NCBI GenBank assembly: GCA_963920765.1
Contig: OY987249.1
Location: 16,278,483-16,342,482, forward strand
Source of the DNA: Ulota crispa
Taxonomy: Eukaryota; Streptophyta; Bryopsida; Orthotrichales; Orthotrichaceae
Direction: 5' to 3'
DNA length: 64,000 nucleotides
The notes under the pieces were generated by a model. The model was not told the DNA's origin, did no database searches, and saw nothing but the letters and a program-made list of their open reading frames with translations. The position numbers and the translations under genes are program-made. Positions 48,236 through 60,072 of the stretch are shown here, piece after piece. Position 1 is the stretch's first letter. Every line of letters starts with the position of its first letter.

Positions 48236-48262
48236 TTTGGAGTAGCTACCAGCTTTGTAAAC

Positions 48263-48865
48263 AAGGTAGCTACACTTGTAAGCGTGAAACTAAGGACACT
48301 GGAGAAGGAGAATCAATTGATAAACTTGTGAAAAAACAAACCAAAAATATTTGCATCAATTTAAAAGTTCAAATTGTAAGCATTAGTTCACAAAGATTTT
48401 TTCAAAATCCAAAATCATTAAAAATGTTTAGTTGTGTGTAGGAGATGCTAAAAAAGACTCTTACTAAAGCCTTGACTATGCTCATACGCTTGAAAAACTA
48501 GCAAAAAATTAGCTTGAACAACTACTTAAGTAGTAAGATGAAGCACCCATAGTATTCATGAAAGGTGACAAAATACCGATCATGCTTGGGGTACTTGAAT
48601 GGTGTGTTCATCTACTTTGTTCATTTACTCAGGGTATTGCATAACTATTTAATGCTATCCACTGTACCTATTTCCAAGCCCATTGGCATTCAAATGCGTT
48701 GCACTTGTCACCCATAACTATTATCTTGTCACCCAAAACTGTCACTTTGTCACTTATAACTAATTTTTTTTGTATCTATCAATCATGGGACCAAAAAACA
48801 CAAGTGTGGGTGCAAATGTAGGTCACAACCATGGGGACAGTCACGGTTAGAGTGTTGCCTACCTT
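48263..48865. mobile_element. AAGGTA-end element, member 4
   Basis: Left end AAGGTAGCTACACTT, right end GTTGCCTACCTT. Much of the interior is duplicated at 50019-50449 (AGTTCACAAAGATTTTTTCA, CACCCAAAACTGTCACTTTG), but this copy is about 170 bp longer. The 76-codon frame within is not conserved in the sister copy. Confidence 0.7.
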
Positions 48866-48881
48866 AGTACAATTACGCAAA

Positions 48882-49301
48882 GGGGACTGATATGTTTACC
48901 ACATCCTTTCAGCTATTCTACCACACCCTTTCAGCTATTCTACCACACCCAAGGGTAAATTTTAGATTTCTACCATCAAATAGTTGAATTTGAGAATTTG
49001 GAATTCAGATTTGGACTTAGAGACTGTGATTTAGTCTAGAATCATAACTAAAGAACACCCAATGAAAAAGCTTACTTTTTTATAAACAAAAGTAAAAGTA
49101 ATACTTTTCCCCCAAGCTAAGTTTTTTCATTGGGTGTTGTTCAATTGCAACCTTTTTGTTATGATTCAAGACAAAATCAAGGTCTCTAAGTTCAAATATA
49201 AATTCCAAATTCTCAAATTCAACTATTTAATTGTAGAAATCTAAAATTTACCCAGGGTGTGATAGAATAGCTGAAATGGTGTGGTAGACATATCAATCCC
49301 C
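48882..49301. mobile_element. Mutator-like MITE family G, copy 3
   Basis: Begins GGGGACTGATATGTTTACCA, ends ACATATCAATCCCC. Flanks TTACGCAAA and TTACGCCAA match at 8 of 9. The left end holds an extra tandem copy of CACACCCTTTCAGCTATTCT. Sits directly right of foldback member 4. Confidence 0.85.
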
Positions 49302-49310
49302 TTACGCCAA

Positions 49311-50018
49311 TTTCTTTCATAACTTTGATCTGCATGAATCTGGTAATTTCAAAGTTTAGTCGGTTTTGTTTTTTGCAATTTCATTAATTGTTAGTTTCCA
49401 ACTGGCAGACTTCTCGATGAAAGGCACCCCGGCTAAATTGAGCGAGGGTGACACACTCAATTGGCGGGCTCCTCCAGGAAGAGGGAAGTTGTGCTGGCAA
49501 CCGATTGGCAGTCAAGCAAGAGTTGATATTCGGTAACTAAGTTTAGGGTTTCTTGATCACAAAAATAGTGGAAAATAGGCATCGAGAGATTCTGTCAAGA
49601 TATGCATCGCCTGAAATTCACATACTGTATTTTGGTGCTTCACGGGTAGGTGAGAGTGTGAGAATTTCGCCTGTTTCCACTTACCACGGTAGACAGGTGC
49701 GCAAATTACATTACAGTTTCTCATTTTGACTTGTGAATTTTGTCTGTGATGCGACTGTGCTTCGGGTATGTTCACACCTGGTGTTAAGAGGGGTAGTAGC
49801 AAAAAAAAATTAAATGTATTGAGATACATCTTTACATTGTATTTATTTTGCTAATATTCCTTCTAAAATAAAGTGTGAACATATTTGACATTCAATTAAT
49901 TTGATGGAAAGTTCTTCAATCGTAAAATTAGAAGAAATCTTACTAAGGACCAATCCATGGGTGATTGGAATTGGAAAAGCCACTATGGAAACAACAAACG
50001 AGTTAAGGAATCCTATAC
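49311..50018. other. Intergenic DNA between elements
   Basis: Slightly more GC around 49420-49540 (GGCACCCCGGCTAAATTGAG, GGCGGGCTCCTCCAGGAAGA). No gene or repeat partner identified. Confidence 0.4.
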
Positions 50019-50449
50019 AAGGTAGCAACATCAATAAGCATGAAACTAAGGATTTTGGAGTAGGAAAATCAATTGAAGAACTTAGGAAAATATATTGTTA
50101 GATAACCAAGAGGAAATCAAAAGTATTGGCATCAATCTAAAAGTTCCAATTGCAAACTTTTGTTCACAAAGATTTTTCAAAGTCCAAAATCATAGAAAAT
50201 GTATAGCTACGTGTAGGAGATACTACAAAGAACGCTTATTGAAATCTTAGTGTGCTCATATGTTCATAATACTAACTTGCGGAGTTATTCAATATTGAGA
50301 TGGGGCACTCAAAACTGTCATGCTAGTCACCCAAAACCATCACTTTGTTGCCCATAACCAATTTTTTTTGTATTTGTCAATCACTAACACAAATCTGGCC
50401 TGTAGGCAATGTCCGTGGGGACATTCACAGAGAGGGGTGTCACTACCTT
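50019..50449. mobile_element. AAGGTA-end element, member 5
   Basis: Left end AAGGTAGCAACATC and right end CACTACCTT. Direct-orientation relative of 48263-48865 with a shorter middle. Divergence by eye is about 20%. Confidence 0.65.
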
Positions 50450-52078
50450 AGAAGTGTGCTAAAAAAAATAATAAAATTGAAGAATTGAAATGGTGTTTTG
50501 ACAAGTTTATGACAAGAAGCACAACAACTTTAGGGGTCTCCAGTTTTCAACTTGATTACCCATGGAAATTGATCCTAATCCAAGAAATTTTGAGAACAAA
50601 GAACTAATTATTGGGAAGTGACGCTTTTTGATTTTTAATCAAGTATTGTGAGAAGGGAAATTGTTTAGGAAAGCCACTCAGTCACGTGATTTTGTGGATG
50701 CAAGGTAACTTAGCACAAAGGTACCAGTGTGTTTTTAGGAATGCTGTGATTTTGGCATACTCAGAATTTGGATTAAAATGTGCACAATTCGTGTTTGGAT
50801 CCATCTTCAATTTTCTTTTGTCTTTTTAGGTATGTGAATTTTGGAGAAAATTGCGCTTTCAATAAAATCACTTATATTTTTATCATGAGCAAGTTATTGT
50901 AACAATAAATGGCTTGCTTTTTGGTTTTCATGCACTATTTGACTTGCCATTAGTTGAAAATTAAAATAGCAAATTGCATGGGCAAGGCAAACAAAGGTGT
51001 TGAATTTTTTTTTGTAATTGTGCAAATGTTCTAGACTTAGTCTTTGTTGCGTTTTGATGATGTATCATTTTCATGCAAGCAATTAAGGATTATATACCAT
51101 ATTATGCTCAAGTTTTCATTTACACTAATGTGAAGTGAGGATAGTGACTTATTCTCTTGCTTGCAGCTTGTCATTGATGTGAATGGAGACATCAAAAATG
51201 AAATGCCTAACCACAAATATTAGGATTTTTTACCTCATAATATAGTGCAAAATATTGTAATTATGTTAAATTTGCTTAACAAATTGTATTTTTATTGCAA
51301 TAGAAAATATCACTACAAGTCAATGAGGTGGTATAAAAACACTCTCTACTACATGTGGTGCATATTTTAATGGTTTAAGCCACTCTCTATTAGCACTTTC
51401 TTCAACTGTATCATTAAGATACTTATGGGAACACCATGTGTAAAATCTAATGTAAAAGTGCCTCAAAAAGAATTCTAAATTCAAATAATTATACATAATA
51501 CACATGTGTGTTTACGTTACATCAAACACAAAGAAATTGGTATCATAAACCCATATGCATGTGATCATTGATCTTCAATGCATATTGATATAAGTTTTGA
51601 ACTTGGACTAACATAAGTATTGATTCATAGTATTTTACTTTTGCATTATAAGAAATTTGACAAATTTCAAAGTCACATAAGTTCAAAACTATGTTTGTTG
51701 GTTTCAATAATCTTGCCCAACTTGTCCACCACTATTTATTTGTGTGCCTCTTGTTTATACTTCCTACTATTACTCACAAGTGCATTTTTTTAAAGCAACA
51801 ATCACCCTTTTTTTGTTTATACTCTACTAGATAATAAATGGAGGAATGAGCCCATTTTAGTCCAAATGTGTTAAAACTAGCAAGAAATGGCTCCAATTTG
51901 CCAAAAAAACTGTTCACCATTTCTATTTTCCATTCTTGCTTATTTATAACACACAAGTCTTCTATACTCATCATATAGATGGGTTCATGCAAAAGGCATT
52001 CTCATGCATGAACACAATTTTAAAAATGGATATCGATAAAAAATTTTTTTGAGATTTGAAGATTTGTAACCTTCCTCA
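50450..52078. other. AT-rich intergenic DNA
   Basis: No gene, element end or repeat partner recognised. Confidence 0.45.
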
Positions 52079-52395
52079 TGGGCATTCATGGCTCCCATGT
52101 CCCTCCCATGGTCCCATGACCCCATGCTTTCTATAACCCCATAGCCTCATGGCCCCCATGGCCCCACTTCCCCGTGACCCCATGCCCCCCATAACCCCAT
52201 GTCTTTAAGATCCCATGACCCCATGCACTCCATGACCGCATGCACAGCATGATCCCATGACCCCATGCACCCCACAACCTCATGTCTTTATGACCCCATG
52301 ATCCCATATATGCATGTCCCATGTCCCCCTATGACCCCATGTCCCCCATTGCCCCATGGCTACATACCTTCATGCCCCCATGCCCCTCACCCAAG
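52079..52395. repeat. Degenerate CCCATG-rich tandem array
   Basis: Variants of ATGACCCC and CATGGCCCC repeat irregularly for about 300 bp. The plus strand is strongly C-rich and G-poor. The Trp-Gly-His-rich minus-strand frame across it is a product of the repeat. Confidence 0.8.
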
Positions 52396-53730
52396 CCCTT
52401 GATCCCCAACCAAGCCTCAACCAAGCCCTCAATCCTTCCTTCCCCACACTAAATCAGTTAATGCTATTGACTGACCACCATAGACATAACGGCCATGACA
52501 TTTAATTATAGATATAGATATTGTCTATCCTTGCTTGTTTTACTTGTCCAATTTGTCTATTGTTTTTTTCTTTCTTTCACATTGTATATTGTTCATCTTT
52601 GTTACTACCCACTTTTGCTTGTTCATAATGCTTATTGTAGTGCATAAAGTGTTATTATCCCACCGCTGTATTGTATTGTCTTCTGCCTACCCTTCTGTTG
52701 TCCACATGAATATCTATTGTACATAGTAATTATTATCCTTTTCATTTAAAAAAAATCTTTCATAGTTTTGTTTGTCCACTCTCCTTGTTTGCCTACCATA
52801 TGTATTGAAACATAAAAGTGACAAAACTAAAAGAAAACACTTGTTGTTAAATAAAAGTTTGATGTGTAAACATGATAATATTAAAAAAATAAAAAAATGC
52901 CAACACCAATCTTTGATTTCTTTTACAGGATTTGCTTTGTGACACCTTTCAAAAGACGTTGATTTGAGAGATTTTTTGAAACGTTAAAATAAGGCATACT
53001 TAGCATGTAAGAATATCAATTAAATGTGTATAACCAGAGCTTTTGAAACAAAAGATGTCAAAAGTGCAAAAGATTGTAAAAAGATAACATATATTCAAAG
53101 TACACTTCCATCTTTTTTTGGTATAGTTGTTAAATGAACATGATCCATTTGATATAATATGGTTTTGAAACCAGAGTGGTTCATCATTGATGTAGAGGAT
53201 GGCCTGATGCAGGTGGCACACTGGCAGTCTGGCACTTTTAGAAGGATATCAAAGTAATTTTTTTCTTTAAATTTATTATTATTTTTGGCTAAACTATCCA
53301 CAAGATCAAACTATTTGACAACCTTTCCAATATAGAAGAATACCCAAAGCCATCACCATGACTTGTCCCGAGAGAAGAAGATCCCTTGTTAAAAGGACCA
53401 TCTTTATTGAAAAGAAAAACCTCATATCGTACACTAATATGAACAACGGTCTTTGAGATCCAAGCCATAATGCCGACCAAAGCTACAGTGTGAGAGCTTT
53501 GTTATCAAAGCCTGCTTTTCCTACTCAGTATATAGAGTTTTAACACTCTTGGTTTGTGGCAATGGATTTTTATTTAGTTTTTTAATTTTTGACACAAATG
53601 AATGAAAATTCCTTATTAAAAGAAAAATATAAACATCTCAACACCATATTTGTTAAATTGGGAAATAGGATACATTTTGGTAGTTCTAAATCTTGCATTT
53701 TTGAGAGTATTTTGGTGATTTGGAGTGAAT
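52396..53730. other. AT-rich intergenic DNA
   Basis: Minus-strand frames at 53480-53095 overlap in two registers without a recognisable protein. Nothing else noted before the D6 palindrome. Confidence 0.4.
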
Positions 53731-53734
53731 TTAA

Positions 53735-54482
53735 CCCCTAAAGGAATGACTGTTTGTTCGGGGGACAAACGGGATTTCGGGCATGTACCTATGGTTAAAC
53801 TACTTTGTGTGATTTTTTAAAAAATTTATGGAAGATGGGGAATTCAAAGATCCGTGTGCACATCTAGTTTTTTTTTTTTCATTTTGACATTTTTTGAAGA
53901 AGTACAAAATGAATTACTGAATTTTCTTGGAGATGGGGCAGTTCAAGCAGCCCAAAAACTTTTTGAAAATTTACATTTTTTTAAAATAAAAATCTGAAAT
54001 TGGTTCTTTGAGTTTACATACATATAAGAAGTTTTGAATAACTCATTTCCAAATTCCAATAAATGAGATGAAAGTTATGAGGACTTTTAGTTAACTAGTA
54101 GATATGGAGCCATATCTACTAGTTAACTAAAAGTCCTCATAACTTTCATCTCATTTATTGGAATTTGGAAATGAGTTATTCAAAACTTCTTATATGTATG
54201 TAAACTCAAAGAACCAATTTCAGATTTTTATTTTAAAAAAATGTAAATTTTCAAAAAGTTTTTGGGCTACTTGAATTGCCCCATCTCCAAGAAAATTCAG
54301 TAATTCATTTTGTACTTCTTCAAAAAATGTCAAAATGAAAAAAAAAAAAACTAGATGTGCACACGGATCTTTGAATTCCCCATCTTCCATAAATTTTTTA
54401 AAAAATCACACAAAGTAGTTTAGCCATAGGTACATGCCCAAAATCCCATTTGTCCCCCGAATGGATAGTTAATCTTTTTGGG
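53735..54482. mobile_element. TTAA-flanked near-perfect palindrome, D6
   Basis: TTAA on both sides (53731-53734, 54483-54486). The arms are 53735-54107 and 54110-54482, exactly 373 bp each, separated by AG at the centre of GATATGGAGCCATATC. They are almost identical except for the outer 30 bp. Shares GCCCAAAATCCCATTTGTC and TTTTTGGGCT with D1, D3 and D4. Could form a long, nearly perfect hairpin RNA if transcribed. No coding content. Confidence 0.92.
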
Positions 54483-54486
54483 TTAA

Positions 54487-56010
54487 TGATGATTTCTTCA
54501 AGATCTTACATCAAAGATATAGGATCTTAAAGGAATTATCACAAAACATACTTCAAATTGCCAAAATACTCTTACATATGCAAAATTCATAAGTCCCAAA
54601 ATGTATATTTTTTCCCAATTTAAGTAATACCGTGGTGAGTGATCCTCAAACCAAAGACGGCTTAGTTTACTGCACATACGTTTTTGTACATGTCTTTGTA
54701 CGTTTTTGTGGGATAAGGTGGAAAAGCTCTAATTTTTCACACACTAGAAAATATAAGGGCTTACTGGCTTATTATTGGGAGTTTGAAATTTGGGGAATTT
54801 TGAATTCACATTTGTATTTAGAGAGCTTGATTTAGTCTGTAGTGCAAGACACCATAGACCAACAAATTTTTGGTAAAAAATGTCAAGTAATTAGCAACTT
54901 TGAATGTTTGATAACTTTTATTTGACAAACAATATTTCCAATATGTTTTTGTAGCTTTTATTCTAAGACCTTGCTTATGATAGTTTCAAGAAATTTCCAC
55001 TTATTGAGAAGTGCTATGAACAACTCAAATGCTTGTTACGCCTTTGATGCTTTATGTCGTCTTTCATCGTCTAACCACAAGGAGGAAAACAAAAGAGGAT
55101 AAAACTGACCAAATCCAAAAATTTAGGGCAGATTGTTACTTTTACTTTTGTCTCTTGAAAAAAGCTGAGATTTTCCACCCTGGCCTTACAAACATGTATG
55201 TGCACAAACATGTATGTGCAGACAGTGCAGCACACCGAGCCGCCGAAGCCGGCCTGGGGAAGAACCAAAGACAGTCAAAGAGCATCAAAACAAGACCCAT
55301 CCACACTGGCAATGCAGATTTCGCCAACTAAAATCGGTAATGCTATATCTGTTCAATACTCGTAGTAACTACAGTAGTAACTGTAAAATGTCCAGGTGCA
55401 CCGAGTACCGGTCATTCCCTAAACTCTAGCGAAGGAAGACAAAGAAAATCGGTAATTCTGGTTGGGAGCCAGGATTTAGCAACATTCTGACAAACTGGAA
55501 TGTACGACAAGATATGCACACGTGCAGCCCCATGGAAGACAAAGAGCCTACCTGATCACGCCTGCGTCCAGCACTTCAATGGCGTGGAATCCCGCACCCC
55601 AAACCTTCAAGTAATCCCAGCTAGCTAGAAACCGCAATCGTCCGAACTCACCATGTTGCTGAATCTCTTCTCTCAATCCGGTTATTTGTTATATCTCTAG
55701 CATTGCCTGATCGAAGCTATCGGTGCTGGCACAACTCGCATTTTCTGCTGCCATGGTGCCCCGAATGGTGCACGGCGATTGCACATTCAAGAGTGTCAAC
55801 CTTGCCCTGCTAGACATGTAGGTAAAGCTTTTCAGAGCTTCAGGGGAGGAATGCTGGTGTTCATCACGATGATGCGGCGGTGTTCCAGTGGCTTGAAGGT
55901 GGAGATTCGGAGCTGCGAGTCAGGTATCACGTGTGTCCCGTGAATGTCGGTGAATTGGGTATCGATCGACAGTTTGAATCCCCTGTGGAGAGCTTGCTAG
56001 TGCGAGGGAG
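54487..56010. other. Upstream region of the ammonium transporter
   Basis: AT-rich until about 55180, then more GC-rich towards the gene. ACAAACATGTATGTGC is present twice in tandem near 55190-55220. A minus-strand frame from ATG at 55754 to a donor-like CAG|GTAGGC at 55552 carries one in-frame TAA (55691-55689) and is described in findings. Promoter and leader of the transporter must lie here, but no TATA box is convincing. Confidence 0.45.
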
Positions 56011-59000
56011 ATGGCGACGTCGATTCCGTCAGCGTACATTAACGACGGCTATGGAGCGAACCCGGAATGGCTGAACAAGGGCGACAACGCGTGGCAACTG
56101 ACAGCCGCAACGTTGGTGGGGATTCAGAGCATGCCGGGGCTGGTAGTGCTGTACGGGAGCATCGTGAAGAAGAAGTGGGCGGTGAACTCGGCGTTCATGG
56201 CGCTGTACGCGTTCGCGGCGACGTGGCTGTGTTGGGTGCTATGGGCGTACGACATGTCGTTCGGGGAGCAGCTGGTGCCGATCTGGGGCAAGGCCGGGTC
56301 CACGTTGGGGTACAAGAGCATGCTGTCGCGCGCCACGCTGCCGTCCACGGCGCACTTCCACCGGAACGGCACCCTGGAGACGCAAGTGCTGGCCGCGAAC
56401 TTCGGCATGGCCGACATGGTGCTGTTCCAGTTCTTCTTCGCCGCCATCACGCTCATCATGCTGGCGGGGTCGGTGCTCGGGAGAATGAGCTTCCGCGCAT
56501 GGATGCTGTTCTGCCCGCTCTGGCTCACGTTCTCGTATACCGTGGGTGCGTTCACCATGTGGGGCGGTGGATTCATGTGGCAATGGGGCGTGCTCGACTA
56601 CGCCGGCGGGTACGTTATCCACGTCTCCTCCGGCGTCGCCGGCTTCGTCGCCGCGTACTGGGTAAGCGCCACCCTCCCATGCATTGCACGGTTGCACCAT
56701 ATCAGTGTAGCGCTCCATGTTCACCACGAAAACTCCGCCTAATAACACTCTTGTAGATATACTTGCTACTCCCTCTGTCCCTCTAAATACGTCTAAAAAA
56801 GTTCCTTGTAAAGGATTAATTGTGTTTTTTAGTGTTTGTACTAGTGATACATGCATTCTATAATCAGTATATCATCTATCAACCAAACCAAACATATGCA
56901 AAATCTCTGGCTTTGATGTTGATTTTTGTACACCCAAATTCCATGCAAAAAATATCATGTTGGTACATGTTGCTAGCTCCTTATTATTGATGATTAGTAC
57001 CAACAACAATGGTACCTCATATGGGCAAGGCCAAAACTTGCTAGGAGAGAAATGCTCCCTAATTGCTTAACTTGCTCCCTAATCGCCACTTGCTCATGGC
57101 CCATGAGATCATTGAACATCGCATACGCTTTTTTAGCATTTGAAATCAGCATAAGGAGTTTTTTTTTTATTTTTTTTATTTTTTTATTTTTTTTTATTTT
57201 TTAGTGGTACAAGAAATGTGTCTGATTTGGACGTTTTTAGAGGGACAGAGGGAGTAGTTGGGAAAGAGCAACCAGCAAATGCCTCTCAAAACGACAATGG
57301 AATGTCGCAAGCATCGATGCATTGTATCGACACTATGCATGTTTGATGTAACACGTCCGGCGAGATTATTATCATGTCATTCTATGATAGCGTCGTAAGA
57401 ACCGTGTTGTTGAAAGGACCCTACTCCACTTGTGATCGTGTGAACTGCAATTGATCACACTTGTTTTGGTGGAGCTAGCTTGACGTTGTCGTGGATTGAT
57501 ATTGTTGCTACAGGTGGGACCTCGGTTGCCGAAAGATCGAGAAAGGTTTCCGCCCAACAACATGCTGCTGGTGCTTACAGGAGCCGGGCTGCTTTGGATG
57601 GGGTGGTCGGGATTCAATGGCGGCGCGGCGTTTAGCGTTCACCTGATCGCGGGGCTGGCGGTGCTGAACACGCACATCTGCGCAGCGACGAGCTTGCTGA
57701 CATGGACCACGCTGGATGTCTTCTTCTTCGGAAAGCCGTCCGTCATCGGTGCCGTGCAAGGCATGATGACCGGCCTCGTGGTCATCACGCCTGCCGCTGG
57801 TAAGCTAGCTCGCCCCCAGTTGCACCTCAACCCAATTCATATTGCAACAGCAGCGATATGTCTGAGCATTGATTCGGGCTTGCCTTACTGCGCAAATTGG
57901 GCTTCTTTGACGTCGCTCATGCCTGAAATCTGATCTCTATCACTACAATGATACCAATTACGTTACACAATCCGATCTACATATTATTGTAGAAAATCGA
58001 ACTATAATTATCCTAAAAAAATGCTTACATGATAGCCGAGTGACCTCCGAAGACATCATGCCAAAAAAATGTTCGTTAGAACTTCCATGAAGCCCGTGTC
58101 TGTCAACGTAGCCATTTAAGTTTTTCATGGTCGCATTTGTTGAACTGACATGATTCATAGCCTCAGAATTTTGACATTCCCATGCTCAGCTAGGGTGTAG
58201 AACTGGAACTGATCTCGACTTGAGGTTCCAAACCGATGCTTAGAAAGTGCCAATTAGTTGAAATATTGAAATTTTGGTAGTTTTGGATATGGAGAAGATG
58301 GTTGAATCTTAGTCTTGTCCTTCGTAGAGTCATATTTTCGATTTTTTAGTCCCAGAATCTAAGAACTGCGATTATCTCTGCAACCGAGAATCTACTACTT
58401 AGATATGGAAGAAATATCCTTTGCTACTCCTTTCACACCATATTAAACGAGTTATTCATTAATTTGTAAAAACATGGGTACCATTTTCTACCTCACCTGA
58501 ATCTGAAAAGGCCTCCTGAATTTGAATTTAAAAGGTCACCTGAATCCTAGTTAATGAACACTGTCCAAAATTTCAGAAGTTAATAAACTTTCTCTCCAAA
58601 AAGAGCGTATTTATGGATGATATGGATAATATGGATGATATATATCTCATTTCATTGGAAAATAGTCAACGGATTCCCAATTCATGGCATTCTCTAGAAA
58701 AAAAAGCCAAAAATCTCACTTTGTACACTTTACAAATAATGCGACGTAAATTAGAAAAAATGGTATATTATGAAACTTTCTTTATGTACTATTTAGCATA
58801 TTACAAAAAAACAAACATGCACTTTCTTGACCTAATGATTGCCTTCAAGAACTTCAAATAATTACAACTTTGAGCAATAGCTTTGCATTATTAAGGTGGA
58901 ATACAAAATGGTCCCTCCGATTTTCCCAATTTAATTGGCTTAGCTTATTTGGCTTGTCTTATCTGGCTCTACTTTTTGATTACCGTGTCTGTTCGGGAAG

Positions 59001-59589
59001 GAAGGGAACCCTGGCTTTGGATTAACGATGCAAGCATCCGTTTTGGGCAGGTTTTGTGCCGGGATGGACAGCGCTGGTCATGGGCGTGCTAGCAGGCAGC
59101 ATTCCGTGGTGGACGATGATGGTGCTGCACAAGCGGTGGTGGGTGCTGCAGAAGGTGGACGACACGCTGGGCGTGATCCACACGCACGGCGTGGGCGGCC
59201 TGCTGGGCGGGGTGTGCGTGGGGCTGTTCGCGGAGCCCACGCTGTGCACCTTCATGGACGTGCCCGTCAAGCACTCCAACGGCGCCTTCTACGGCGGCAA
59301 CGGCGGCATGCAGCTGCTGAAGCAGCTCGCGGGCGCCGCCTTCATCGCGGGCTGGAACGCGGCGCTCACCACGCTGATCCTGTTCGTCGTCGGGCTCGTC
59401 ACGCCGCTGCGCATGTCGGAGGAGCACCTGCTGGTCGGCGACGACGCCGAGCACGGCGAGGAGGCGTACGCGTTGTGGGGCGACGGGGAGAAGTTCGACA
59501 TCACCCGACACCCCACCACCATCACCTCCGACATCGAGCAGCGCCACCCGGCCTCCTACGCCGACCGCCAAATGACCCTCCACATCTGA
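56011..59589 (+). CDS. Ammonium transporter, AMT2/MEP clade
   Basis: Membrane transporter for ammonium, usually plasma membrane and trimeric. Three exons with GT-AG introns (56011-56661, 57514-57799, 59051-59589) join in phase to 491 aa, a normal length with the expected 11 helices. [17 protein letters not shown] (196-212) contains the conserved Asp196 and first pore His204; the second pore His is H358 in VIHTHG. The N-terminus ([20 protein letters not shown]) and C-tail ([20 protein letters not shown]) are AMT2-type, not AMT1. H356 is a second His two residues before the pore His, where AMT2 proteins I recall have an aromatic; this may be a lineage trait. Start context GGGAGATGG is good. Exons are rich in G/C at third positions, unlike the introns. 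Intron 1 carries a Stowaway-like MITE. Substrate is inferred from family. Confidence 0.96.
56769..57254. mobile_element. Stowaway-like MITE in intron 1 of the transporter
   Basis: Left end CTCCCTCTGTCCCTCTAAAT, right end the complement of CTCCCTCTGTCCCTCTAAAA, flanked by TA on both sides (56767-56768, 57255-57256). These ends match the plant Stowaway (mariner-derived) consensus. The 486-bp body contains a T-rich ATTTTTTTT run at about 57160-57200. It lies wholly within the intron and leaves splice sites intact. Confidence 0.93.
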
Positions 59590-59702
59590 TCACACGCAAA
59601 TCCCCTTCTCCTGACTATCTCGCTTTCTTCACCGATCATAATGATGCATCCATCCTCTCCACCTGCTAAAACGACAAGGTTAAGTTTTATCAGACGGCAA
59701 CA

Positions 59703-60072
59703 ATGTTGAGATTTGTGGAGAAAAATGAGACTTTCAGGGGAATTGGACTGTCAGCCCCCTCACAAGAAAGAATCCACTATGAGATCTAACTGGATCATGC
59801 AAGAGGAACTATTCTCGTTGTAGGATTCTTCAATAACCTCTAGTTCTTCATCGATTCGGGAGTGAAATATTCTGCGGCACCTGGTCAAATGTTGAGATTT
59901 GTGGGGAAATGTGAGACCTTTCGGGGAATTTGGACAATCAGCTCCCTCACAAGAAGAATTCACTATGAGATACCTAATTAGATCAAGCAAGGGTAACGAT
60001 TCTCGTTGTAGGATTCTGCCCCTAACCTACACTTATTCATCGATTAGGGGATGAAACATTCTGCGGTGGTCT
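59703..60072. repeat. Tandem duplication, 186-bp unit x2
   Basis: Units at 59703-59888 and 59889-60072 both begin ATGTTGAGATTTGTGG and share TTCTCGTTGTAGGATTCT and ATTCTGCGG. It begins 114 bp after the transporter stop, so it may lie in the 3' UTR. Divergence about 15-20% by eye. Confidence 0.85.

Noticed and set aside
52131..52322. Trp-Gly-His-rich minus-strand peptide
   Set aside because: Direct product of the CCCATG tandem array.
56067..56756. 229-codon plus-strand frame and minus-strand frames over the transporter
   Set aside because: Shadows of GC-rich exon 1; arginine/histidine/glycine-biased and without motifs, while the transporter frame holds all AMT signatures.
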